Assembly (NCBI GenBank): GCA_036924285.1
Contig: JAYKYS010000007.1
Coordinates: 9,920,001 to 9,984,000, forward strand
From: Asterella californica
Taxonomy: Eukaryota; Streptophyta; Marchantiopsida; Marchantiales; Aytoniaceae
Reading direction: 5' to 3'
Length of the DNA stretch: 64,000 nt
The position numbers and the translations under genes were made by a program. Positions within the stretch are counted from its first letter, which is position 1. Each line of letters begins with the position of its first letter. The notes beneath the pieces were generated by a model. The model did not search any database and was not told the origin of the DNA. It was given only the letters and a program-made list of their open reading frames with translations. This document shows positions 11,602 through 22,009 of this stretch, piece after piece.

Positions 11602-12598
11602 TCATTTGCCATCTCCATGAAACAGAAAGGGAAGATGGCACGTGAAACATTGATGAGGACAGTTGCTACGATCAGAAGGGATACTGGATGGGAGGATCCG
11701 ATAGAAGCTCTATCGGTGCATGCGTACATCACCAAGAACCAACACGAAGCGTTGTTGGAAGAGAAGAGAAGGTGAAATTCAGAGGATGTAGGGGAAGGAA
11801 CTTCTTCCAAGAGACAGACTCGAGGGAAGAAGGTTCGTCAAGAGCTTCGGGATGCAGGGGCTCAAGACCTACCGATGGATGATGCTCCTTCTCCATCGAA
11901 GGAAAGAGTGAAGGATTCTCAGAAGGATAAGGGTAAGCCGGCTGCATACAAGCTACAGTCGGATATCGAGGCTTCAACAGACTTGAAGGGAGTATTGGAA
12001 GATCGCATTCTGAATGCGAAGGTGGAGTTTACCTTGAGAGGAGTGTTGGGCATCGCTAAGCGCGAGTTTCATGATGTCATCATCGATGTCATCAAACGAA
12101 AGCGACAGATTACGAGTGAGACTGGTTCATCGCATGCTTTGGATACTAGGATGTCTGTGGATGAGGAGAGAGAGCTTGCAAAGTGCAGTGTCTATTCTCT
12201 AGAGGAAGAAAGAGATCGAAGACGCAGGGTGCATTTTGAGGATGAAGAGGAGGATGGGAAGCAGAGCTCAAGTCATAACAGCCACAGTCACTGGGCTCGA
12301 GTTACGATGAAAACGTTGGTGAGGATCGGAGACTTGGATGAGCCGGTGGTTGCTCTGATCGATCATGGATCAAAAATCAACATCATGTCGAAGGAGCTGT
12401 ACAAGAAGAAGAAGTGACAGATCGACACAGAACATGGATGGGTCATAAGAGCAGCCAACAACACGAGAGGAGACTTGTATGGAGCTTGTCCAGACATCAG
12501 AGTGCGCATAGGTGATATTGTTATTGAGCAAAATTTTTTTGTTCAGGAAGCAACATCATACCCACTCATTCTGGGCCAACCTTTCATCATAGCAACAG
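11602..12598 (+). pseudogene. Gag-protease linker and aspartic protease, element 1
   Basis: The frame continues from gag with a TGA at 11773-11775 in place of arginine. It then has the conserved linker AYKLQSDIEASTDLKG and LGIAKREFHDVIIDVIKRKR, a helix-rich segment present in all copies of this lineage here. The protease shows VALIDHGSKINIMSKELY (near 12350-12400), with DHG in place of the usual D[ST]G. TGA at 12415-12417 replaces tryptophan (KRGRWPID in element 2). The later flap and ILGQPFI are readable, and the region ends abruptly at a deletion junction near 12598, before the frameshift site seen in the other copies. Confidence 0.82.
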
Positions 12599-12599
12599 A

Positions 12600-13606
12600 C
12601 GATGCCGTTCTTGGATGACATCCCCATCAAAGGATGTGTGGAGGATGAGAAGAACGAAGCATTAGATCAGAAGGAGTGTCGGCGATACGTCACCGATCAC
12701 ATCACAGAATGTGAGAAGATCTTATCTCGACTTGAGGAAGTTCATCTTACGTTGTCAGGTGCGAAGTCTACATTTGGGGTTAGAGAGGTTTTGATCGTTG
12801 GTCATTTGTGTGGATCGTTTGGTCGGAAGCCAGATCCGAACAAGGTGGATGCGATTGGAAGGATGAAGGAGGTTTGCAACTCGCTGACAGAAGTAAGAAG
12901 ATTTTTGGGTGCTTGTGTATTCTACCACATTTGGACTCATTATGCGCATGTGGCGGATCCGTTGTATGGATTGTTGCGTAAGGGTCATAAGTTCAGATGG
13001 GAGGAAGAGCATACTGATGCGGTAAGGAAACTGAAGTCTTTACTATCATCTCCTCCAGTTCTGGGAAGGATTAATTACAAGGGTGCTAGGCCGGTGGTTC
13101 TTACAGTGGATACGAGTCCAGTTGCAATTGGATGGGCAATCGGACATGATGATGAGGATGGAGACAGGTTTGCGGTTAGGTTCGGAGCGAAGGTGTTAAG
13201 TGCTTGACAACTTGCTGAGAAAGAGTATTTGATTGGAGTAGTAGTGGTGGTTGAAACTGATTGCTTGCCGTTGTTAGGAATGATCATGAATTGTTCAACT
13301 CCTGATATTGCGATGTTACGATGGATCGCATGTATCAAGTCGTTGAACCCGGAGTTTAGACATATCGCAGGGAAGGATAATCTGATGGCGGATATGTTAT
13401 CTCGGGCTCGATATGATGGGGAGGATGAGATGGTAGAAGACATTGACGACGTGGGTACAGAGTTCTATTCGATTGCACAGACAAGAAGGGAAGATGAGTT
13501 GTTTGTTGAAGGATTGTATGATGGTGATTTGTTTGATATCGGGAGGTCCTTAGTACGATGGTTAAGTAGACAAGTTGGACGGATGAGAGGTTTCGGAGAG
13601 TTCTAA
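12600..13606 (+). pseudogene. RT palm end and RNase H remnant, element 1
   Basis: The sequence resumes at MPFLDDIPIKG, the RT catalytic box (FLDD), so about 1.1 kb of RT found in element 2 is missing. Then come LSRLEEVHLTLSGAKSTFG, VGHLCGSFGRKP, RRFLGACVFYHIW and the RNase H start VVLTVDTSPVAIGWAIG. A second deletion near 13205 removes the segment reading SRQRDYPQVKRELWG in relatives, and the frame then continues with the RNase H end (VVVETDCLPLLGMI, SLNPEFRHIAGKDN, DMLSRARY). Confidence 0.85.
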
Positions 13607-14033
13607 GGAAGGCCTACAACTTCATGTTGCAGGATGGGTTTCTTTGGAAGCGACCGAAGTAGAAAGATGGGGTACCGCTACGGGTGATTTGCAACAAGGA
13701 AGATCAGCAGAAGTTGCTCAAGGCGTTCCATGAGAGTTTTTGGGCTGGACATCGAGGGATTTGGGCCACTTTTACAAAGATGAAAGAGCGGTATTGGTGG
13801 AAAAACATGTACAGGAATGTTGTATCTTTTGTGGAGTCTTGTTTGACATGTCAGATATATTCGAACATCTGACACCGTGACGGATTACATCCGACTTATC
13901 CGTTGGCCATCCACTTCAAGTGGGTGGCAGACTTGGTGATTATGTTGGTTGGATTGTGGCAGATGAGATACTTGGTACTTGCTACAGAAGATCTTTCAAA
14001 TCAAGTCGAGGGTATGGCGCTTCGGACAAATCA
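13607..14033 (+). pseudogene. Integrase N-terminal part, truncated, element 1
   Basis: The HHCC zinc-binding region is readable: HESFWAGHRGIWATFTKMKE, then YWWKNMYRNVV and SCLTCQIYS. TGA at 13870-13872 interrupts it where relatives have arginine. The start of the catalytic core follows (HFKWVADLVIM, LATEDLSNQVEG). At 14033/14034 the coding sequence joins directly to LTR-A sequence, so most of the DDE core and the C-terminal domain are absent. Confidence 0.82.
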
Positions 14034-15983
14034 AGCTAGGCCCTAGTTACTTGCTGACTGGGTATTTGAGGGTTCATGTATTATATCAAAGACGTAAGAG
14101 GCCTGCTTCTTATTATTCAGGGTGAAGTTCGTACGTACAGAGACTGTAACAAGGGGGCAGCTTAAGGACTAGCTTGCTTCTGCGACCTGTCGATGGACGG
14201 TTTGAGGCCCTTGCTTATGAGCTTTTGGCACCATTTCGGATCTTTGCTTTCATCGCATCAGTGGATAGAGCTCCTTGTTAGCATTCCATAGGCACTTTGT
14301 CTATTTCGTTTGGACGTCTAGTGGAGAAGTTACAAGACTCGAAAGATGGAGAAAACAAGCTAGGCCCCAGCTTATGGGTTTTTGGCACAACTTCAGATCT
14401 TCACTTTTATCGCAAAGATGGGTAGAGCTCATTGTCAGCTTTCCATGGGTATCTTGTTTATCTCGTTTGGACATCTAGAGAAGAAGTTATGCGATTCGAA
14501 AGAAGGCAAATCAAGCTAGACCTTAGTTACTTGCTGATTGGGTATTTGAGGCTTCAGGCATTATATCAAAGACGTAAGGGGCCTGCTTCTTATTATTCAG
14601 GGTGAAGTTCGTACGTACAGAGACTGTAACAAGGAGGCAGCTTAAGGGCTAGCTTGCGTCTGCGATCTGTCGATGGATGGTTTGAGGATTTGGGAAGTCC
14701 AATACACGCGCGCAAGGTGTCATTGGGTTCAGAATTGTGCAGGCTACGCACAAGTTAAGACGGTTTGAGAAGAGACGGATCGGTGTGTGTGTACTGAGGG
14801 AAATTGAGACATAGGAAGGAGATTGAGAGATTTCAGTTATCTGTGAAGGAGAGTTGGACGGTTCGGACCGTTCCGGAGTCCAAACTTGCTGTCCTTGGAT
14901 CCATCGGGATCATAACACCGAGTTCTATAGGAAATTGAAGACGATACCAGTTTTCATCGGGCGGTTTAGAAGTTCTGAGTGAAATTGGCTCGCAGGGAAG
15001 CGCTTACATCAGATTTTCGTTCACCTGCGACCTGAGGTTGGGCTGTTCTTCGCGATCGGTGAGCCAAGCTCTTCGTTCTTGATGCTTACGCGATCAGGGA
15101 GTCTTCATCTACTCATAGGAGAAGATTGTACGTGAATTGGATTGTTGGTTTGGTTGTGGTGAGCGAGTTTGAGCAGCAGGGGCTGATTTACGTCAGTTTT
15201 TTGCAATCTGCGATCAAATTTCTCGAGTGGTTTTGCAAGGGGAAGTCCAAACGGCTTGTTTGGAGTCTTGTTGGGTTCAGGATAGCTAGATCTACCTACC
15301 AGAGAAGACGGATATCAGTTTAGACGATCCGTTTGTGCGTGGTGTGCGGTTTTAAGCCGCAAGGAGGAGTTTTTGAAGGTTCGATCACCTGCGACCGAAA
15401 ATCGGCGATATCTCGACTATCGGGAGTCGGATCTGAAGGTTTCTTGAGCCAAAAGAGTCAAAAGGAAGGAGACCCTATCAACATTTTGAAGATCGTTTGG
15501 CGAAAGGAGAAAGTTCTCAGATAGGTCTTTTCGGTTCCTTCGCTAGGGGTTTCGTCCTTTTGAGTTCATTAGGGACTTAATTGGTTGTGTACGGCTTGTG
15601 GTAGCTAGCTTTAGCCAAGAGCTAGTGCGTGGATGTGGTTTGGACTTGGGTTTGGATCGCGTGATATTATTGTGGCTCTGTTTGTTAGCAAAGAGAAGTT
15701 TCTCTTGCTTTGAGCTACGCTTCGGCGGTTTTGGGTTAGGGTTGTGATTCAGGGGTTTGTTTTAGAGCTTTGAAGTAGGTTACAGACCACTCTGGTCTGT
15801 TCATCAGTTTCGTGCTCTTAGGAGAAAGAACCGGCAGTGTACATACTTTTGGAGTTGGTATATATTGCGCGTTCGTTTTCGTGGTTGTTCTTCTCTGTCT
15901 TGTCTCTGTTCGACACACAACATCTCCACAGCCAGGAACCTCGCGTTTTCTTGGACATCCTTCACGCAATATCCGACACGATA
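14034..15983 (+). repeat. Rearranged 3' LTR, family A (element 1)
   Basis: The first part (14034-14206) matches internal LTR positions about 8804-8986. The sequence then jumps back and runs colinearly with about 8505-10280 (14207-15983). The first ~84 bp of the LTR and the polypurine tract are missing. This is the pattern left by an unequal recombination or a template jump in the tandem U3 repeats combined with a deletion into pol. The 3' end at 15983 is followed by the target duplication ACGT. Confidence 0.82.
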
Positions 15984-16239
15984 ACGTGGACGATCCGTGT
16001 ACTCTCCGCTGAGTGGAGATAAGAGTTAGTGCTCTTGTCGTCGTACGCAAAGTTGCTGTATAAGAAAGGAGGTGCGCGGAGCTTTGGATAGAGTGTATAG
16101 TATCCAAGTCTAGTATGAGTGTGATCAGTATCGTCGGATAAAATAAGGGATAGTACGAGTGGTAGACATGAACAGAGAGCCCTTTCGTGCTCCTGATCTT
16201 CCACTTGCGCATCCATTCTTCATTAAGATCCATTGTCTA

Positions 16240-16620
16240 CCCCGGGATCACTTTTGAGTATTTATGGTGGCTCATTGAGGAGAGTCGTTTATGGCTGCGG
16301 TGATGGCTACTCCGGATCTTATCATTCTTCCCATTGTCACTTACGACGCTGTTTGAGATCTTATTGTCTATATCTTACTCTGATGTGGTATGGATCTTCG
16401 ATTGGATCTGAACTTTCCAGCGAGAGTTTCATTCAATACTTGGGTCGAAATACGTTGTTGTAGTCGACCAAAGGTGGTGGCGTATCAAGAGTTTATCGTG
16501 AGGAATTTTGAAGAAGATTATTACAACCAGATAATAGCTTCATCCGTTCCTTTTGTAGTTCCGTTTATTGTCAATCGTTTTAGGGTCGGGATTCCGACTC
16601 TATATTGAGAGTAGTTTGTC
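16240..16620 (+). repeat. Diverged dispersed repeat R1, plus copy
   Basis: This segment resembles 24480-24850 read on the minus strand, at both DNA and peptide level. Both give LPIVTY, VYILL then a stop, DLNFPARVSFNTWVEIRC (here) or DLNYPANLPFNLWVDIRC (there), IVRNF and IASS/IASP...FVV. Conserved peptide text across a stop suggests an ancient coding sequence or another mobile element. The family is not recognised. Confidence 0.5.
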
Positions 16621-16667
16621 CTTCATGTCTACGTGCTTCTTGACCAATGGTATCATCGACGGCACAT

Positions 16668-18146
16668 TGTCCGGTTGAGAGTTTTTCTGGGAAGGGCGGA
16701 ACCTTCTAGCTGTGATTTAACGGTGAAGGTTGTGTTGTGCCTGCTCAGAAAAGTGCTTGGCTTTAGGCTGTGGTTGCTTGCTATAGAGGTAGGCTTCAGA
16801 TCAAAAGGGGACACTATGAACACTCACTCAGGTCGATTTGGCTCTCCAGTATGTTCAGAAAACGAATATCAGGTTGAACTAGCAGTAATAAGGTTAGACA
16901 GCGAACTTTAACAATCAAGAACCAGAAACATAAGAAGGTTTAGGCTTCAGAACTTCTCCTACATGTCAATGAGGTCCTACTGGATACACATGCGAAGTTT
17001 CAGCTTGAGTTCAATTCAGAGCACCAAGATATGAGTAGAAACTTTCTGAGCAGAGAAATTATGGCAATTTCTAGTACCCAGCCAACTATTTCGACCTATA
17101 ACTAGAGATTGGCTCGATCACTTTCAAAGTTTCTTACAGGATATGGAGTCTTCAGGATGCTGAATGTTCCTGTGAAGTTGGGACTCCTAATTGTACACAG
17201 AACTCCAGATCTCGTTCTCTGAAGTTGCTGCTCTAGATTGAGAGTTTTTCAGACCCCCTCAGCTTCAGCGACCGCCCTGAATTACTCAATAACTCAAATC
17301 ACTTGAAAGTTTTTGGACAATCGTAGCCCTGCTGACAGTGAACGCAACCACGAAGGTTTGAAGCAATTTCCTCAATTCTGCTGCAATTGACACTCAAAAC
17401 CCCAAATCCAACAAAAGTGATGCAGTTTTGGCACAATCCGAACTTCAATTGGGCATAACTCCTTGTTTATTGATCCAAATCGATCTAGAATTTCACTGAC
17501 AGTGCTTGGCTCGACGAGCTTTACCTCCCTGTGCTCTCAGATTCCGCAGTGTCCTCACCAATTGCTCGAAATCCTCTTTAGAGCTCTGTTTCTAAGTTTA
17601 GAGTTACACAAAAGACAAAAATGAACCAATGAGAGTTCATAGCTCCATTTGGTTGTCCTTTTGTGCCTTAAACCATGTAGTAACTTAATTCAACTCATAG
17701 GCTACCACGTCAAGTCCCCTAAAGCGCCAACGTATAACTTAAACTACCTAAAATGACACATAGCCCTGAAAGTAAACTTAAATCAGCTAAAAGCATGCAT
17801 GGACAACATGTAAGTACAACCCACGAGCTTAAACCCTATCTACATAGTAAATCTAAGTCATGTACATTGAATAACATAGATAAGTATGAATTCACTTGCA
17901 CAAGCGTACGAATGCTCGAACAAGATAAACAACATACTACCAACCTACTAGGACTCAAAATATATGACAGAGTTAACACCATATGCAAAAGGTGTCAAAC
18001 ATAAGCATAAAGGACTAGGAACAGTATAGAGCTAACTTCTAAGACTACTAAACTTCAAGTGTCGGAGTAGAAGTAACATGCGCCAAGTAACGCGATAACA
18101 GTGATAAGTGAATCATTTACTATGTCAAATGATTCACATCACGACA
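16668..18146 (-). repeat. Solo LTR, family C (old copy)
   Basis: The plus strand reads TGTCCGGTTGAGAG at the left and CATCACGACA at the right, the reverse of the canonical family C orientation. It aligns along its length with 36616-37934 and 50462-51780, with visible divergence. Flanks are ACAT (16664-16667) and ACGT (18147-18150), a plausible decayed 4-bp target duplication. No internal sequence is present, so this is a recombination-derived solo LTR. Confidence 0.78.
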
Positions 18147-20180
18147 ACGTCTTTGTAGTTTGTTCAATATAAGCTTTGAGGCCCAAATGATATTCTTGGA
18201 TAAAAATTCGTTCCTTGTGTGTTTGTCTTGTGAGTGATGACAAAAATCTTTTTGTCAACTTGTTTCTTATTGGTCGGAAGTTTGATCAATCATCTTTCAC
18301 CAAGTTCCTTTCACGTTTTCGAGGGTTAGAGGCACTTCCTATGGTCCATTCGTGGAGATATGGTTGGAAAGCTTGGGAGACGAGGATGCCTGCGGACTCA
18401 ATGGTTGTTCGATTTGAAGCACATATGAGAGCGTTTTGATCAATTGAAGCTGAGGGGGTCAAATTCGTGATTAATTTTGTTTTCGAGAGGTCTTTCTCAC
18501 TTTCTGGGAGTTCTGTGAGGTTGTTGGAGACGAATTGAATGTTGCTGGAAAGCTCTTGAGATGGGCTTGCTGATGGGCTCTGAGATCAATCGATTTAAAG
18601 CCAGAGTGAAAAAGTTATGGCCGGTTGAAGTTGGGTGTCTCAAATCAGAGGCTATGATAATAAACGACTGCAATTAGGAGACATTGAGAGTGATATAGAG
18701 AGTTTGGGGTCGAATTTTGCTATGAAACCTTCCAAGATCTGAGAATGTACAGTCAGCTACCTGCCTGAGAAATTTTAGACCATTTGGATTATTGGGTATA
18801 AGGGTATCGTTGTTTTTGTGCACAAGGGTCTGCATATCGTCTTGTGTCGTTGACAGTAAGGGCTTGGATCATTTCGAGAATTTGGTTGAGGATCTGCTGG
18901 TGAAATTTTACAGAGTGGTAGTGATGGTGACACATTAGCTTCTTGAGAAGTTTGAGCCATTTTTATCGAGTGGTTTGTGAGGAATCTAGCAACAAAGTTT
19001 TGTCGAAATAGTATCATGAATGTTATGAGAACAGCGAACTTTAAAAAGACATAGATGTCAACTCAGAGATGATCTATGTGCATGTAATACCTTAATAGAG
19101 AGATTATTCTATAGACTACCTACTGGTCTTGGTTTCATCTCGTTCTGAGCTGTGGTTGAGGAGTGACAGCGAGGTAAAGTTGAGAGGTTCTTGGATCACA
19201 GAAAATAAAATCTTTCTCCTAGACACATACATTATAATTACAGACGAGAACAACTACAACTCTTGAATTTATAGTCTTAAATTCTGTTTCTCAAGATCTG
19301 CATCCAAGTGATTTTCAGGTTTACATGCAAGCGAATTTTTATTTTCTTTTAAAGTTTAAAAGTAAATGATTATTTTTATATCCTTAGAACTGTAATGTGT
19401 CGAATATTTTCCCAACTCCGGTTACTCTTTTACTTTACTATCCGTCCTTAACACTCTAGTCTCATGTTATTATGCATGTCACGAATCATTTCTCACCATA
19501 ATCTACTCCTCTCAAGTGGACTGTAATCAATTTTCAGAATTAGATTTTCGTCCTCATCTCCCGCTTGTACTCTTTTGGGTTTTTCTTCGCTGAGTCGCTT
19601 GGTATTGCATATTCAACGTCTCAATCATTGTGCAATAATAGATTTTTCTTTGCTAATAGAGAGTGTCTGTCATGGATAATGTGACCATAAAAACTGTTAT
19701 GTCTTCCTAGACCCACCGAAGAGCTCTGTGCGGAATACGCGTTCGGAACTGATCTCTACTTTCTAGAGTCCTTCGAAATTTCTTGATGTGATTTTTTGTG
19801 CACGCTCGTCCGTGATCTCGAATGTTTGCTTGTAGAGCTTAGATTTGGACAAGTCCGTTCATAAAAGTTGAGATCACAAGAGGACAATTATTACAAGTGT
19901 ACGTGATGCTTCTTTGTATAGTGAAAGATGGTAACAAAAGGTTTTTTCTTCCCATATGTACGTAGTTGTAAAGGAAGCTACCCTAGAGCTTGTTAGGTTG
20001 AGCAGGTGTTAAGCTAAGACCAAGGTAGACAAGCTACCCCTTAGCTTATATTCATATGAAGGATATCCTCTTGGCTTCTATTTCTTATCTCAACATGTAG
20101 ACCTCTCGGTTGGGAGTCTATGTTGGGTGTGTGGCTACGTCTTGGCACATCTAGGGGCAGAGGATCAGTATCCTCCTTAA
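18147..20180. other. No recognised gene; possible old LTR debris
   Basis: No ORF has recognisable motifs. Phrases near 18560-18660 (GGAAAGCTCTTGAGATGG, AAAAAGTTATGGCCGG) resemble LTR-like filler, but I could not tie them to a family here. A stretch at 19905-19985 recurs at 25572-25650. Confidence 0.35.
19905..19985 (+). repeat. Short direct repeat, left copy (partner 25572-25650)
   Basis: Both copies contain TTTGTATAGTGAA, GATAACAAAAG or GGTAACAAAAG, and then the near-identical GTACGTAGTTGTAAAGGAAG followed by CTACCCTA. They flank the region holding element 6. The right copy is followed after a short gap by an old LTR-A relative, so the repeat may be part of a diverged LTR, not a target duplication. 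Confidence 0.55.
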
Positions 20181-21060
20181 TGTGGGAGGACGTCCGCTTG
20201 CAGAAGTGGTCACTCCACCTTATGCTGCTCCTCAAGTAAAGCATCCTTTGGTCCTTGCTCCCAGATCTATTGTCCCAGCTGCAGTTCTTTGATGTCAGTT
20301 GTGCCAGCTCCGGCACAAAGGACACCTGTTCAGAGACCTACGGAGAACCATAGTCAACAGAACCAGATTGAAGACCTGATTCGGCAGATGCGAGAGCTGA
20401 AGGTAGAGCTAGCTAGATTGCAGAGAGAGAGCAGCCACCGGCGCCTGCTGCTGCACGTCCAGGAGGCGCTCCGGTTCGTAGATGTATTTGATGTAACAGT
20501 CCTGATCATTTCCGAGGAGACTGTCAAGAGCTCACAGCTGCTTTGCGAGATGGTGTGGTTCGCTATCAGAACGGTAGGCTGCACCTTTCTTCTACTGGAG
20601 AGCCGTTGAGTACGCAGTTTGGGTGAGGAGGCATGAGAAGTCTACCTCAGATTGCTACGGCTGCAGCAGCAACTGCGTTGATGGCACCGCTGGTAAATTC
20701 TGATGTATATGCTGGGCATATTGAGATCTCTTCTAGTCCTACATTGCTAGATAGGACTGCTGGGAAGAGTGTGGCTCCAGCTCCTTCTGAGATACAGAAG
20801 AGAGGAGCCGAGTCTATTCGTAGGGTCACAAGATGGGGAGATCCTGTAGATGCTGCTTCTATCAGAGCATTCTTGGATGTAGATAGGCACGTTCATTGGC
20901 AGGATGCTTCTGTGGAGGAAAAGAGGCGACGAGAAGCCTCTGAACTTGATACTGGAGTTCTTGAGGAGACTGGGATAGACGGAGAGTTACAAGGAGACGA
21001 GCGGCTCTTCCTGAGGACATCCCGTCTACTTCTGCAGCTCCTCCACCTGCACCAGATCCT
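20181..21060 (+). pseudogene. gag: Gag C-terminal half, element 6
   Basis: Readable blocks in changing frames match element 3: PVQRPTENHSQQNQIEDLIR and MRELKVELARLQRE, then a knuckle with TGA (20489-20491) replacing the tryptophan of CIWC, then LTAALRDGVVRYQN, GGMRSLPQIATA, NSDVYAGHIE and RRVTRWGDPVDAASIRAFLD. At least three indels separate the blocks. The nucleocapsid knuckle is broken. Confidence 0.8.
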
Positions 21061-21976
21061 ATGGAGGACGTGCAGAGATCCCAGCAGGAGCCAACGATTG
21101 CTGGTAGGCGGTTTATTGTCCAAGAGAAAGAGAAGGGACCGGCTTACAAGTTGGCAGCTCATATTGAAACTTCTACTGATTTGAAGAGCATCTTGGAGCA
21201 GAGGATACTGGATGCGCGAATCGAGTTTTCTCTTCGGGAAGTTCTTGGTATTGCAAAGAGGGAGTTTCACGAACTGATCATCGACATCATCAAGCGCAAG
21301 AGACAGGTGATGTCCGAGCAGGTAGAAAGCCAAATGATAGATGTGGTAGGAGCTTCTGTGAATGATGCAGAGTTTGGAAAGGTGCATTTTCAGGAAGCTG
21401 ATGACAAGAGATACAACAAGAAGCGTTGGTTGCTGGTACCAACACTATTGAGTTCGATGATGAGGAAGCTGGCGAGGAGAGTCCAGCTACTGATAGTGAT
21501 TTCAGAAGGAGACATTGGGCTCGTGCTACAACTGTTACACGAGTTCGTCTTGGAAGTTTGGCTGAACCTGTTGCTGCTTTAGTTGATCACGGATCTGAGA
21601 TCAACATCATGTCACGGGAGGTGATGAGAGAGGTCAATGACCTATCGAGCTGAACCATGGTTGGGTGTTACGTGCTACAAACAACTAGAAAGGTGAGCTA
21701 TACGGCGCTTGTCCTAACGTGAAGGTGAAGATAGGTGATGTGGATGTAGATCAACATTTCTTCGTGCAGTCTTCTGCTTCATATCCTGTTATTCTTGGTC
21801 AGCCTTATATCACTGCAGTTCGAATGGAGACCAAGGTAATGGATGACGGATCTCATTACGCTAGGATCCGTAGTCTAGATGATAGACGTTATGTGCAGTT
21901 TCTGACCGTTCGTACGAACCACGGATGAAACCGGCAGACCTTGAGGGATTCTCCTATTTGTAGAGGTAAGGGTTTT
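21061..21976 (+). pseudogene. Linker and aspartic protease, element 6
   Basis: The blocks are AYKLAAHIETSTDLKSILEQ, SLREVLGIAKREFHELIIDI, then in another frame WARATTVTRVRLGSLAEPVA and ALVDHGSEINIMSRE (protease active site DHG), and after a third frame change VDQHFFVQSSASYPVILGQP and ITAVRMETKVMDDG. TGA near 21926 replaces arginine. The last codons before the frameshift site read G-K-G-F-Q-K. Confidence 0.82.
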
Positions 21977-22009
21977 CAGAAACCAATCTCGTAGGACGGG
22001 ATAGCGAGA
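21970..22009 (+). promoter_or_regulatory. Predicted -1 ribosomal frameshift site, element 6
   Basis: The heptamer GGGTTTT (21970-21976) sits in protease phase as G GGT TTT. The zero frame ends at TAG shortly after, while the -1 frame leads into the RT frame. TAA lies immediately upstream in the -1 frame, so the shift can only occur here. The downstream stem seen in element 3 (CACTCTCG/CGAGAGTG) is kept with one mismatch (CAATCTCG). Equivalent sites exist in elements 2 and 3. Confidence 0.68.

Larger units (their letters stand above)
8421..15983 (+). mobile_element. Element 1: Ty3/gypsy retrotransposon, LTR family A, internally deleted
   Basis: Two direct copies of a roughly 1.85-kb LTR flank a gag-protease-RT-RNase H-integrase remnant in canonical Ty3 order. 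The element is bordered by the 4-bp direct repeat ACGT (8417-8420 and 15984-15987). LTR ends form an imperfect inverted repeat, TGTCATGTCG at the left and CGACACGATA at the right. The copy has lost most of the N-terminal RT, part of RNase H and the catalytic integrase core, and its 3' LTR is rearranged. Gag-pol is closest to elements 2 and 4 in this window. It cannot be autonomous. Confidence 0.88.
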
